NCBI GenBank assembly: GCA_037045055.1
Contig: JBAOHJ010000002.1
Coordinates: 496,001 to 560,000 of the forward strand
Direction: 5' to 3'
From: Phosphoribacter sp037045055
Lineage (GTDB): Bacteria; Actinomycetota; Actinomycetes; Actinomycetales; Dermatophilaceae
Length of the DNA stretch: 64,000 bases
Every line of letters begins with the position of its first letter. The first letter of the stretch is position 1. This document shows positions 50,061-58,803 of the stretch, one piece after another. Made by a program: the position numbers and the translations under genes. The notes beneath the pieces are model-generated. The model saw nothing but the letters and a program-made list of their open reading frames with translations, was not told where the DNA came from and did not search any database.

Positions 50061-51691
50061 CCCTGATCCACCGACGGTGATGTCGTAGGTCATCAGTTCG
50101 GGTTTTCGGTTGGGGGCGGGTGTGGGGGCGCGGGTGGCTGGCCGGTCTGTCCGGCTCTTCCACGTTGGGTCCTCTGGTCGTGCCGCTGGGGCTGGGTGGT
50201 CAGGTCGTGGCCGCGGCGGGTGGGCTGGTGGCGCGGTGCCACAGGGTCTGCCAGGCCGGTGCCCAGGGCCAGGCGGCGGGGAGGTGCAGCACGAGCCGCC
50301 GGCCGGTCCTGGCGAGGCGGGCGGGGACGTTGATGATCAGGGTGCGCACGGTGGCCCAGCGGGCGGTGCGCATCGCGGCCGCGACAGCGGCGGCGCGGGC
50401 GAGGTTGAATGCGATCACGGTGCAGGCGAGCCAGGCGGCGTTGGCCGCGTATTTCCCGGAGGGTAGGTGCGCCAGCGGCCCGTTCTTGACCTCGGCGATG
50501 ACCTGCTCGACGTGGGCGTGCTCGCGGTGGCGTTGGTCGGCCTCGATGGCGCTCAGGTCGCTATTGGTGATGAAGGCGTGGTGGCGCCAGGCCGCGAACA
50601 GTTCACCTTGCACTGACCCGTCGGAGGCCAGTGGTTGCAGCCGGGCGACCCGGCGGATGACCAGGCGGCAGCGCACGTGCTGGCTCTTGCGGCGGCCGGT
50701 GAACGCGACGTAGTCGATCTCGGCGACCTGCGCGTCGGAGATCCACCGCTGCTCGCTGTCCTCCCACACCGCGTTGGGGTACTCGATGCTGGTCCAGGCG
50801 TCCTCGTCGATCGCGGTGATCGCGGCCTTGACCTTGGGGTCCATCCGGGCGGTGACCGAGAACCACGCATCGTGCCGCAGCGCGGTCCCCACGAAGGCCC
50901 ACCCGTAGTAGGCGGAGTCGGCCCGGCACAGGACCTGCCCGGTGGCCCCGGCCGCGCGGGCCGTGGTGATGGCCTGGGCCAGCAGGCGGCCCACACCGGC
51001 GGCGGAGGCGATGTTCCCGCGGCGCAGCCGGGCGCCGGCGATCACCGGTGCCGCGGCCGGGGTCGAGACGGAGGCCAGCTGCACGGTCAACCCGCGCTGG
51101 CGGGTGTACCCGAACGCGGCACCCTGCTTGGCGTACCCGTGGACCTCACGGACGGTGTCATCGACATCGACGTACGCGACCTGGTCGGCTCCAGCGAGCA
51201 GGCCCGGGACCTGCCTGGCCAGCCCGGCCAGCAACCGCGTCCCGACCGCGTCGAGCTGCTGAACGTGCCCGTGGGTGAACGAGCGCAAGAACGTGCCCAG
51301 CGTCGAGGGCGCCCGCACCCCGGTGAATAGCCGCGGCATCGCCCCGTGCCGCAGCAGGTCCAGGTCATCGATACTGTCCGCGCCGGCCAGCATCCCGGCG
51401 AGCACCGCGCTCGTCTTGACCGCCGCGTTCGGCGACGGCACGCCGAGATGCTGGCTGAGCAGATCACCCAGCCCGGCCGACTCGGCCAACCGCAGCACCG
51501 GCACCAACCCGGCCGCCGACACCAGGTTCGGGTCATCGAACACCGCACGGATCGTGTGAGAGGCTTTCACCTACGAGGTGCCCTTCGTGAGCGACATCTT
51601 CAGGAACTCGACACTCCCGATCCTGTTACATCACAAGGGCACTCTCGCGTTACGACCCGCCCAACACCTCAAACCCACCGGTGGATCAGGG
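50061..51691. mobile_element. Complete IS1380-family insertion sequence (1631 bp)
   Basis: Ends are perfect 13-bp inverted repeats: CCCTGATCCACCG at 50061-50073 and its reverse complement at 51679-51691. Both sides have the 5-bp target duplication CTGAA (50056-50060 and 51692-51696), as expected for this family. Inside is one full-length transposase gene. Perfect ends and duplication indicate a recent insertion. It splits the HEPN gene. Confidence 0.92.
50200..51570 (-). CDS. IS1380-family transposase
   Basis: 456-residue DDE transposase. The N-terminus MKASHTIRAVFDDPNLVSAAGLVPVL is characteristic of actinobacterial IS1380 members; acidic residues of the catalytic triad are likely in VAYVDVDDTVREVHG, LCRADSAYYGWAF and a later Glu in REHAHVEQVIAEVKNG. 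No frameshift or stop, so it may be active. The reading frame fills most of the element between its inverted repeats. Confidence 0.93.
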   Translation of the reverse strand: MKASHTIRAVFDDPNLVSAAGLVPVLRLAESAGLGDLLSQHLGVPSPNAAVKTSAVLAGMLAGADSIDDLDLLRHGAMPRLFTGVRAPSTLGTFLRSFTHGHVQQLDAVGTRLLAGLARQVPGLLAGADQVAYVDVDDTVREVHGYAKQGAAFGYTRQRGLTVQLASVSTPAAAPVIAGARLRRGNIASAAGVGRLLAQAITTARAAGATGQVLCRADSAYYGWAFVGTALRHDAWFSVTARMDPKVKAAITAIDEDAWTSIEYPNAVWEDSEQRWISDAQVAEIDYVAFTGRRKSQHVRCRLVIRRVARLQPLASDGSVQGELFAAWRHHAFITNSDLSAIEADQRHREHAHVEQVIAEVKNGPLAHLPSGKYAANAAWLACTVIAFNLARAAAVAAAMRTARWATVRTLIINVPARLARTGRRLVLHLPAAWPWAPAWQTLWHRATSPPAAATT

Positions 51692-51951
51692 CTGAACTGT
51701 GCTCGGATAGCGTCCTGGATAGCGATATGGCCGCCGCGGCTGGTGGCTCGGAGTCCCTGGACCGCGAGCAGCGCGGAGGCCGCCTTGCGCAGCGCGTCAT
51801 AGGCGAGCTGGTACGCACCGGTCAGGTCACCCAGTTCCTTGGCGGATCGGGCCGACTCGACATGCCGGGCGCCGTCGGCGAGCAGGCGGCAAGCCAGATC
51901 GGCATCCGGAGTGACGTGCTCGAGCTCCCCGCCTGCGAGTAGGGCGTCCAC
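51692..51951 (-). pseudogene. HEPN toxin gene, 5' half (severed by IS1380 element)
   Basis: From a GTG at 51951: VDALLAGGELEHVTPD, then HVESARSAKELGDLTGAYQLAYDALRKAASALLAVQGLRATSRGGHIAIQDAIRAQFS, which is the helical HEPN core of minimal nucleotidyltransferase partners. The frame then enters the insertion element and stops after 18 foreign residues. Start is 24 bp after the MNT gene stop, so antitoxin and toxin were one operon. As it stands the toxin lacks its RN motif and should be inactive. Confidence 0.78.
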
Positions 51952-51975
51952 GTCATTTACGGCCAGGTCCCCACG

Positions 51976-52593
51976 TCATGGGGCGCCGCCGGCTTCGAGC
52001 ACTGGCCGAATGGGGACCAGCGGGCGGGTAGTGACCTCGGTGTGGAACCCGTCGGAACCATCACGCCACCACTTCATCGGCCGGATCGTCACGTTCACCT
52101 CTCGGCCCAACCTGCGGCGGGCTCGCTCGGCGGCGTCGTCGACCGCGTCCCGGTCCGGCCGGCCGACGACGAGGACGTCGAGGTCCACCGGGGCTCGGCC
52201 CGGAGTACCGGTATGACGCGCGGCCCAGGACCCGAACAGGTACAGCCCCTCGACGTCACCGATAGTGGCAAACTCCTCGGAGATCACCTGTGGAGGGCCG
52301 AAGGACCGCAGCAACAGCTCGGTCAGCGGTTCGGTGATCGGCGACGGCAGTGCCCGTACCAGACGAGTGTTCCCGACCCGCCGCGAGGCGAAGACACCCG
52401 CAGCCTCGGCCCGAGAGACCTCGCGCTGGGCCGTCGACACCGAGGCGCCGACCCGGGTGGCGATATCTGTCAACGACCACTCCTGATCCGGGTTCAGCAG
52501 GATGAGCGCGAGGATCTCCCCCTGCAGGGCGGAACGCAGCAACGGTAGGAGCTGTGGTGCTGGAGATTGCATAGGCTGCAAGATACTTTGCAT
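51976..52593 (-). CDS. Winged-helix / minimal nucleotidyltransferase (MNT) antitoxin
   Basis: 205 residues. The first ~90 form a winged helix (EILALILLNPDQEWSLTDIATRVGASVSTAQREVSRAEAAGVFASRRVGNTRLVRA). The rest is a nucleotidyltransferase with GLYLFGSWAARHTG and PVDLDVLVVGRPDRD, the GS...DxD pattern of HEPN-linked MNT proteins, which modify and silence their toxin (family knowledge). ATGs at 52593 and 52572 are both possible; the first gives the full protein. The gene is intact although its toxin is broken. The fused DNA-binding domain suggests autoregulation. Confidence 0.82.
   Translation of the reverse strand: MQSILQPMQSPAPQLLPLLRSALQGEILALILLNPDQEWSLTDIATRVGASVSTAQREVSRAEAAGVFASRRVGNTRLVRALPSPITEPLTELLLRSFGPPQVISEEFATIGDVEGLYLFGSWAARHTGTPGRAPVDLDVLVVGRPDRDAVDDAAERARRRLGREVNVTIRPMKWWRDGSDGFHTEVTTRPLVPIRPVLEAGGAP
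52566..52593. promoter_or_regulatory. Possible antitoxin autoregulatory site
   Basis: Around the two ATG codons lie TTGCAT, CTGCAAG and TTTGCAT, giving an inverted pair TGCAA...TTGCA and spaced repeats of TGCAA. Just upstream the sequence is AT-rich (ACTTACTGTAAA on the minus strand) with a TACTGT box. Suggestive of an operator for the winged helix; not proven. Confidence 0.35.
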
Positions 52594-52710
52594 TTTACAG
52601 TAAGTCAGTAGCCCTCCATAGGGAGCCAGGCATTGTCGCTCCGGGCTGGATCGCCGCGGGCGAGGGGGTCGGCAGTCCCCACTGGCCCTTGATTGATCCC
52701 CGGGACACGG

Positions 52711-52806
52711 ACGTTCGTGCAGGTCACGGACGGGGTACGTTCGTCGCCGTCGAGGCCGCGTACGTGGTGCGCACGCCATTGCTCATCGGGTGACTCCTCG
52801 GTGACG
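52711..52806 (+). repeat. Right copy of the imperfect direct repeat, in a 408-nt gap
   Basis: Starts ACGTTCGTGCAGGTCACGG and ends GGGTGACTCCTCGGTGACG; related to 49654-49741. The minus strand again reads as a decayed integrase tail (GLDGDERTP against VLDADPRTRP in the left copy). The rest of the gap 52594-53001 holds no gene I can support: integrase-like debris (APLAALATVRAFGRHRGVTR on the minus strand, about 52790-52850) and one CGGCATAC at 52927. Confidence 0.5.
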
Positions 52807-53001
52807 ACCGAAGGCTCTGACGGTCGCCAGCGCCGCCAGAGGGGCCTGCTCCGAGGAGGTGGCCGTGGGGGCGTAGCAGTGCCCCGCGACTCTCGAGATG
52901 TCGACGTCACAGCGGCGAACGGCGCGGCATACCGGATGCCCACCCGGGACACCCCGGCCGGCTGCCGCGAACCTCACGGGCACACTCGTTAGCCTTCAGG
53001 G

Positions 53002-56000
53002 GTGAGCGACGCCGACCCGCCGACCGCCCCGGACCGCCCCCTCGCGGCCGCCGTCGCGGGGTGGTCGCGCACTCTCACCGACGTCGGCGGGCCCAACACC
53101 CTGTTGTGGGCCGGAGACCATCCCGGCGGCCACCTCGACCTCACCCTGGCCCATCCGGGTGGGGTGTCCATGCTCCTGGCCGGTCGCCCGACCCGGTTGT
53201 CCGACCTGGTCCGCGAGCCGCTGGCCCTGGCCGACGCGCTCGACACCGCGCGCGCGCTGCACACCCGCGCCCGCCGGATCGAGCGTGAGCGCGGTCTGGC
53301 CTGCACGTTCATCGCGATCGGCACGGCCACCTGGACTTCGCCCCGCGCGAGGTCCATCGTCGAGGCCCCGGTCCTGCTGCGTCCCTGCCGGCTGCGTCCG
53401 CACAGCCCCGCCGAGCAGGATTTCGACGTCGATCTGCGCCCCTCGGTCGACCTCAACCCGGTGCTGGTCAACTACCTGCGCTCGGTGGCCGGGATCGAGG
53501 TCGACGCCGTCGGGATGGCCGAGCTCACCCGCGTCACCTCTGGGTTCGACCCCTACCCCGTGTATGCCGCCCTCGGTCGCCTGTGCGCCGACATCCCGGG
53601 CTTTGAGGTCGTGCCGCGCCTGATCGTCGGGACCTACCCCTTCACCAAGGCCCCGATGGTCGCCGACCTGTCCGCGAACGCCGAGTGGCTCGGGCAGGTC
53701 GATCTGGTCGCCGGCCTCGGCGGCGACGCCCATGCCCAGGCCCGGTTGCGCGCGGCGCTGGGCGACGTCGTGCCCGACCCGGATCTGTCGCGCGAGGTGC
53801 TCGTCCTGGACGCCGACGCGGTCCAGGCCTCGGTCGTCGACGCGGTGCGCTCCGGTGCGCAGCTGGTCGTGCAGGCGCCACCCGGCACCGGGGCCACCCA
53901 GACGGTCGCTAACGCCGTCGCGGCCATGGCCCGCGACGGGCGGCGCATCCTCGTCGTCTCGCCGTTGCGGTCCTCGGTCGAGGACCTCGTCGCCCGCCTC
54001 GAATCCGTCGGCCTCGGCGATCTCGTCCTGGCCGTCGACGCCGCGGTGACCGACCGGCATACCGTCGCGGCGACCCTGGCAGGCGCAGTCGAGCGCGCGC
54101 AGTCCGCCGACCCCACGGCCCCGCCCGCCGCCCCCGACCCGATCGACCTGCGCGACCTGGTGCAGCAGCGTCAGCGACTCGTCGACCATGTCGACGCCAT
54201 GCACGAGACCCGGATGCCGTGGGGCGTCAGCGTGCACGAGGCCCAGGTCGCGATTGCCGCGCTCGCCGCCCGGCAGCCGCCGCCGGGGTCGCGGATCCGG
54301 TTGTCCGGCATCGCGATCCACGAGCTGACTCGCGAACACATCGACCACCTGGCCGAGGCTCTCAAGGGGGCCGCCCAGGCCGGGGCGTGGTCCGACGACC
54401 CGACCGGCGACCCATGGTACGGCGCCGACATCGACACCGAGGCCGACGTCGCCCGGGCCCGCGACGTGGTCACCCGCTTGTCCGGCGACGGGCTCGCGGC
54501 GCCCTCGACCCAGCTGGACGGGATCCTCGCCGAGTCGAGCCTGCCGGCGGCGCGTTCGGCCGACGACTGGCGCTCGGCGCTGCGGACCATGCACGGGGTC
54601 CGCGACACCCTGGAGGTGTTCCGCCCCGAGGTTTTCGACATCCCGCTCGACGAGCACGTTGTCGCCACCGGCGACCGGGCCTTCCGTCAGACTCAGACGA
54701 TGCAGCTGGGCGCGGTGACCCGGTGGCGAGTGCGTCGTCACGCTCGCCGGCTGCTGCGCCCGGGTCGGCCGCCCCAGGACCTGCACGGCGAGCTGGCCTC
54801 GGCCCGCGAGCAGCGACGGGCCTGGCACCGACTCGTCGGCGCCGGGGGCCGTCCGGAGATTTCACCGCGGCTCGACGAGGCCCAGCTGGTCTATGACGAG
54901 CTCGACGCCGACCTGTCCTGGCTCGGGGCCCGGTTGGCCCCCACCGACGAGGGGGGCGACCTCGTCGGCACCGGGCTGGCGTCGCTGCGGGCGCGACTGG
55001 GGCGGCTCGCCGATCGCTTGGACCGGCTGGACATCCTGCCCCAGGTGACGCCGGTGCTGCGCGAGCTGCGCGACAACGGGATGGGCGAGGTGCTCGACGA
55101 CTTCGCGCGCCGCAGCGTCGCCGCCGACCAGGTGGCTGCCGAGTTGGCGCACATCTGGTGGACGTCGGTGGCCCAGCAGATCGCCTCGACCGATCCGCGC
55201 TACCGCGACCACGACGGCCCTCTCCTGCACGCCGCCGCAGCCCGGCTCCGCGAGCTCGACACCGCCCGCCGAGACGGCCTGGCGGTCCAGATCCGGGCCG
55301 AGGTGGACCGCCGCGTGCAGGCCCAGATCGCCGTGCACCATCGTCAGGCCGAGTTGCTGCGCGTGCAGGGGGCCGCCCAGCGGCGGCTGCTGCCCTTCGC
55401 GGACCTGTTCCGCGAGACCGAGGACGTGCTCACCGCGCTGCGCCCGTGCCTGGCCATGAGCCCGTATGCCGTGGCCCAGCTCTTGCCGCCCGGCACGTCC
55501 TTCGACCTGGTCGTCGTCCAGGACGCCGATCGGCTCGCCACGGCCGAAGTGGTCTCCGCGCTGTCCCGGGCGCGCCAGGCCCTGGTCGTCGGCGACCCGG
55601 GCGGCTCGGCTCCCGCGCCGTTCGTCGTCGGCGCCTCGGCGGGCCCGTGGCGAGCGGAGTCGGGCGCTCCGGCCACGACGGTGCTCGCCGAGGCCGCCGC
55701 GCTGATCCCCGTGCGGACGCTCGACTGGCGCCACGGGGAGGCCGACGTCCGTCTGGCCGGGGCGCTGGCCGGTGCGGACGGGCGGGGCGGTATGCCGTCC
55801 GTGCTCACCGGTGCCCCCGGTCCGCAGGAGGACCCCGCGGTGCGGCTGATCACCGTCGACGGTGCGGCCCAGGCCACTCCCGACGGGGACGCCGCGATCG
55901 AGTGGACGCAGGCCGAGGTGATGCGCACCGTCGAGCTGGTGCTCGAGCACGCCCACACCCGCCCGACCGTCCCCCTCGGGGTGGTTGCCCTGACGCCTGA

Positions 56001-57090
56001 GTTGGCGGCGCGCATCGAGCACCAGGTGCGAGCCACGTTGCGCGATCTGGCGGTGCCCGGGCGCCTCGACGCGGTGCTGGAGTTCTTCGACGAGGCGGCC
56101 GCCGAGCCGTTCTTCGTGGCCGCTCTGGACGAGCCGGCGGCGCCCCGGGCGGTGCTGGTGCTGAGCGTGGGCTTCGGACGGACTCCGCACGGACGGGTGC
56201 TGCACCGCTTCCCGTCGCTGTCCACGCCAGGGGCCTACCAGGCCCTGGGGCGGGCCGTGACCCTGGCCCGACGCGAGCTGGTCGTCGTGTCCACTCTGCG
56301 CGCCGCCGACCTCGACCCGGGACGGCTGCGCGGGCCTGGACCGCTGGCCCTGCGCGAGCTGCTTGCCTGGGCCGAAACCGCCGGACGTCAGGTGCCGGCC
56401 GGCGCGAGTGGGGCCGAGCCAGGCCCAGTCCCGGGCGACGCACCGCAGGCGGACCCGGACGACTCGGACGCCCTGCTGGCCGATCTCGCCGACCGGCTTC
56501 GCCACGAGGGGCTGCGCGTGCGACCGGGGTTCGGGGTGGGGCGGCATACCGTCGATCTCGCGGTGGGCCATCGGGCCGTGCGGGGTCGCTACCTCGTCGC
56601 CGTCGAGGGCGACGGACCGGCCTACGCGGCGATTGTCGGGTCGCGCGGGCGCGACCGGTTGCGCCCGGCCGCGCTGGAGGCGCTGGGCTGGCGACATCTG
56701 CGGGTGTGGAGCACCGACCTGTATCGCGACCCGGCCCGGGAAGTCGCCCGGATCGTCGCCGCCGTGCGCGAGCAGGTGCGCGTCGAGCGGGGCGAGCGGC
56801 CCGACCGGCCGGCGCAGCAGTCGGCCCCGGCCCCGGCGCCGACGTCGGGCCCGGGTGCCGCCATCGATGGCGACCCGGACGGCCCCACGGGGGATCCTCC
56901 CGAGCAGACGACCGAGGGCGTCCAGGCACCGCCCACCCCACCCGAGCCGCAGCGTGGTCGGCCGACGGCCGGCTCGGGGATGCCCGTCGAGCAGACCCGC
57001 GACGACACCGACGCCGGCTGGGGCGAACGGCCCGACCCCGACGCCGACGACCGCTGGCTGCAGCAGCAGCGACCTCCGCACTGGGAGTGA
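53002..57090 (+). CDS. Helicase-like protein with degenerate ATPase motifs and C-terminal Vsr/MTES-type nuclease domain
   Basis: 1362 residues, the largest gene of the window. Layout: N-terminal DUF4011-like region (1-250); SF1-helicase-like core starting at LVVQAPPGTGATQTVANAV, where the Walker A lysine is replaced by Ala298; a long helical insertion (370-800); a Walker B-like LVVVQDADRLATAEVVSAL (about 836-856) in which DExx reads QDAD; motifs VVGDPGGSAPAPF and later VLSVGFGRTPHGRVLHRF; then at 1155-1260 an endonuclease-fold domain with HTVDLAVGH, VAVEGDGPAYA and GWRHLRVWSTDLYRDP, which keeps its Asp and Glu positions; and a disordered acidic tail. GTG start with TAGCCT (52990-52995) 6 nt upstream, so leaderless. 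Family function unknown; related architectures occur in anti-phage loci. Confidence 0.75.
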   Translation: MSDADPPTAPDRPLAAAVAGWSRTLTDVGGPNTLLWAGDHPGGHLDLTLAHPGGVSMLLAGRPTRLSDLVREPLALADALDTARALHTRARRIERERGLACTFIAIGTATWTSPRARSIVEAPVLLRPCRLRPHSPAEQDFDVDLRPSVDLNPVLVNYLRSVAGIEVDAVGMAELTRVTSGFDPYPVYAALGRLCADIPGFEVVPRLIVGTYPFTKAPMVADLSANAEWLGQVDLVAGLGGDAHAQARLRAALGDVVPDPDLSREVLVLDADAVQASVVDAVRSGAQLVVQAPPGTGATQTVANAVAAMARDGRRILVVSPLRSSVEDLVARLESVGLGDLVLAVDAAVTDRHTVAATLAGAVERAQSADPTAPPAAPDPIDLRDLVQQRQRLVDHVDAMHETRMPWGVSVHEAQVAIAALAARQPPPGSRIRLSGIAIHELTREHIDHLAEALKGAAQAGAWSDDPTGDPWYGADIDTEADVARARDVVTRLSGDGLAAPSTQLDGILAESSLPAARSADDWRSALRTMHGVRDTLEVFRPEVFDIPLDEHVVATGDRAFRQTQTMQLGAVTRWRVRRHARRLLRPGRPPQDLHGELASAREQRRAWHRLVGAGGRPEISPRLDEAQLVYDELDADLSWLGARLAPTDEGGDLVGTGLASLRARLGRLADRLDRLDILPQVTPVLRELRDNGMGEVLDDFARRSVAADQVAAELAHIWWTSVAQQIASTDPRYRDHDGPLLHAAAARLRELDTARRDGLAVQIRAEVDRRVQAQIAVHHRQAELLRVQGAAQRRLLPFADLFRETEDVLTALRPCLAMSPYAVAQLLPPGTSFDLVVVQDADRLATAEVVSALSRARQALVVGDPGGSAPAPFVVGASAGPWRAESGAPATTVLAEAAALIPVRTLDWRHGEADVRLAGALAGADGRGGMPSVLTGAPGPQEDPAVRLITVDGAAQATPDGDAAIEWTQAEVMRTVELVLEHAHTRPTVPLGVVALTPELAARIEHQVRATLRDLAVPGRLDAVLEFFDEAAAEPFFVAALDEPAAPRAVLVLSVGFGRTPHGRVLHRFPSLSTPGAYQALGRAVTLARRELVVVSTLRAADLDPGRLRGPGPLALRELLAWAETAGRQVPAGASGAEPGPVPGDAPQADPDDSDALLADLADRLRHEGLRVRPGFGVGRHTVDLAVGHRAVRGRYLVAVEGDGPAYAAIVGSRGRDRLRPAALEALGWRHLRVWSTDLYRDPAREVARIVAAVREQVRVERGERPDRPAQQSAPAPAPTSGPGAAIDGDPDGPTGDPPEQTTEGVQAPPTPPEPQRGRPTAGSGMPVEQTRDDTDAGWGERPDPDADDRWLQQQRPPHWE

Positions 57091-57276
57091 CCCCTCGGAT
57101 CGCTCGGTTTCAGGCCCGGGCGGGGGGCCCACCAGGGGCCTCAACGCGCTGGGGTCACCGGCCCGTGCACGGCCCCAGACGTCGGGTTGGGGAGGGCCCG
57201 GGATTGGGGCCTAGGGCGCGACGACGGTGATCCGGGGCCCGGGTCGAGCCTGCCCGGCAGCCGGCCCCGGCAGCCC

Positions 57277-57311
57277 AACGGGGTGGGAGCCGGACTGGCT
57301 CCCACCCCGTT
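57277..57311. terminator. 15-bp perfect hairpin between convergent genes
   Basis: AACGGGGTGGGAGCC (57277-57291) and its reverse complement (57297-57311) with a 5-nt loop. It lies 39 nt after the mscL stop (minus strand) and also downstream of the helicase-like gene, so it can serve both. Confidence 0.8.
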
Positions 57312-57350
57312 GCGAAGGGCGTGCGACGCGACGCGCCTGCCGACCGAGGG

Positions 57351-57716
57351 TCAGCGGGCGCGCAGGGAGTCGCGGATCTCGGTGAGCAGCGCCACCTCGG
57401 CGGAGGGGGCGTCGCCGCCGGGCTCCTCGGCGCTCTTGCGGCGCTCGGCGAGCTTGTTCATCGGGGCCACGACGATGAAGTACACGGCGGCCGCGATGAT
57501 GACGAAGGAGATGAACACCGTGATGAGGGTGCCGATGTGGACGCCGCCGGGGGCCCAACCGGAGAAGTCCGGGGTGCCACCGATCTTGCCGATGAGGTCC
57601 ATGATGACGGTGACGAAGGCCTCCACGACCTTGCCGAAGGCACCGGCGATGATGACGGCGACCGCGAGGTCGACGACGTTGCCGCGCATCAGGAAGTCCT
57701 TGAAACCCTTGAGCAT
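57351..57716 (-). CDS. mscL: Large-conductance mechanosensitive channel
   Basis: Emergency osmolyte-release channel. 121 residues: MLKGFKDFLMRGNVVDLAVAVIIAGAFGKVVEAFV is the N-terminal helix and first span with its conserved Gly/Ala packing, and VFISFVIIAAAVYFIVVAPMNKLAERRK is the second span and cytoplasmic bundle. The ATG at 57716 is the family start. The 309-nt gap 57717-58025 upstream has no gene I can support; it must hold the promoter, and no riboswitch was recognised in it. Confidence 0.95.
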   Translation of the reverse strand: MLKGFKDFLMRGNVVDLAVAVIIAGAFGKVVEAFVTVIMDLIGKIGGTPDFSGWAPGGVHIGTLITVFISFVIIAAAVYFIVVAPMNKLAERRKSAEEPGGDAPSAEVALLTEIRDSLRAR

Positions 57717-58025
57717 GGGCTGATCGTTCCTTTGATCTCGGGGCTCCCGGAGGTGAGAACACTCCCACCCCACGAGAGACGACCGACTGGGCAGCCGCCA
57801 GGGAGCACTGCTGTTAAGTGTGCCCGTGTAGGGGGCGGTCCCCCCGTAGGCGCCACAACCGTAGCGAAGCAGGCAGGCGAAGGAAAATCGGCGGACGGCG
57901 TGTCCTGCACCGATTATGTCCCGGCTGCACCCGGGGGGTCCCCCGCGGACCGGGTCGCCGGACGGCGCCAGTGCGGGACCGGTCGACGAGATCGCCCGCC
58001 TGGCCGGACCATCCGGGGGGGTAGC

Positions 58026-58715
58026 TCAGCCCGCGTGAACGGCCAGGACGAACCCTCCGTCGGCCCCACCGGTGGCCGCGGCCACCGCCTGAGCCTCCGC
58101 CGCGGTGAGCGCGACCACGACGTGCCCGGTGCCTCCCAGCCCCACTGCGCCGACGCGCTCGGGCTCCTGCGCCGACAGCACGGTGGCCCGCGCGACGACG
58201 GCTCCGGCCCCCGGGGTCAGCACGCTCACCTCGTCCCCCGGGCGCAGGAACGTCACGATGCCGGGGTCGGCCAGCGCGACGGCGACCGCCACGCGGCCGG
58301 TCGGCTGCCCGGTCAACAGACGCGACCCACGCAGTCGCGCCGTGGTGAGGATCTCCCCGGCCGTGACCGGACCGGCCAGCACCTGCCCGGCCGCGTCCGC
58401 GGGGTCGCGCACCGCTGCCGGCGGCACCGTGTCCGCCGGGCGGAGCACGACGTGCAGGTCCGCCTCGGACGGACGGGCACCGGCGGGCAGGTCGGCGGTG
58501 AGCACGACGACCGGGACGCCGGTCTCGACCGGAGCGGGATAGGCCACCTGCAACCCCACCAGGACGGCGAGCCCGGCCAACCCCCCGGCCAGCACGCGCC
58601 GGGCGACGAGCACCCGATGCCGAGCCCGTCGGGACACCGGGCGGCGGCGCCACCACGGCAGCGGCTGCGCCTCGGCAGGCGGTGGCCCCAGCCGCCAGCT
58701 TCCGCTCGCGCTCAT
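58026..58715 (-). CDS. SAF-domain protein (CpaB/RcpC-like)
   Basis: 229 residues. A basic cytoplasmic start (RRRPVSRRARHRVLVARR), one membrane span (VLAGGLAGLAVLVGLQVAY), and a SAF/antifreeze-like domain (VVVLTADLPAGARPSEADLHVVLRP ... AGQVLAGPVTAGEILTTARLRG ... LRPGDEVSVLTP), as in Flp-pilus assembly CpaB. No other tad/flp genes are in the window. The start at ATG 58715 gives a compact protein; the alternative frame further upstream is Arg-rich and was rejected. Confidence 0.82.
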   Translation of the reverse strand: MSASGSWRLGPPPAEAQPLPWWRRRPVSRRARHRVLVARRVLAGGLAGLAVLVGLQVAYPAPVETGVPVVVLTADLPAGARPSEADLHVVLRPADTVPPAAVRDPADAAGQVLAGPVTAGEILTTARLRGSRLLTGQPTGRVAVAVALADPGIVTFLRPGDEVSVLTPGAGAVVARATVLSAQEPERVGAVGLGGTGHVVVALTAAEAQAVAAATGGADGGFVLAVHAG

Positions 58716-58803
58716 GACCCTGCGCTCGCGGCGGTCGGCCCGGGGTGGCTGGGCACGCGGGTCGGGGTCGGAGGGCAATCGGCAAGCACAGCGGTCTCGT
58801 CGG

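Noticed and set aside
49869..50093. Stand-alone 74-residue hypothetical gene with ATG at 50093
   Set aside because: Its first residues are encoded by the end of the insertion element; the rest is the severed 3' half of the HEPN gene, so it is listed as a pseudogene fragment.
49389..52927. Absence of the GTATGCCG octamer from the tRNA-Arg island as evidence of foreign origin
   Set aside because: Gaps of 3 kb or more also occur in core regions (6907-10165, 56543-59770), so with about 70 sites this gap is not unusual.
52605..52952. 115-codon minus-strand frame in the gap before the helicase-like gene
   Set aside because: No ribosome site, no family pattern; its middle matches integrase-tail debris in a shifted frame, so it is not a gene.
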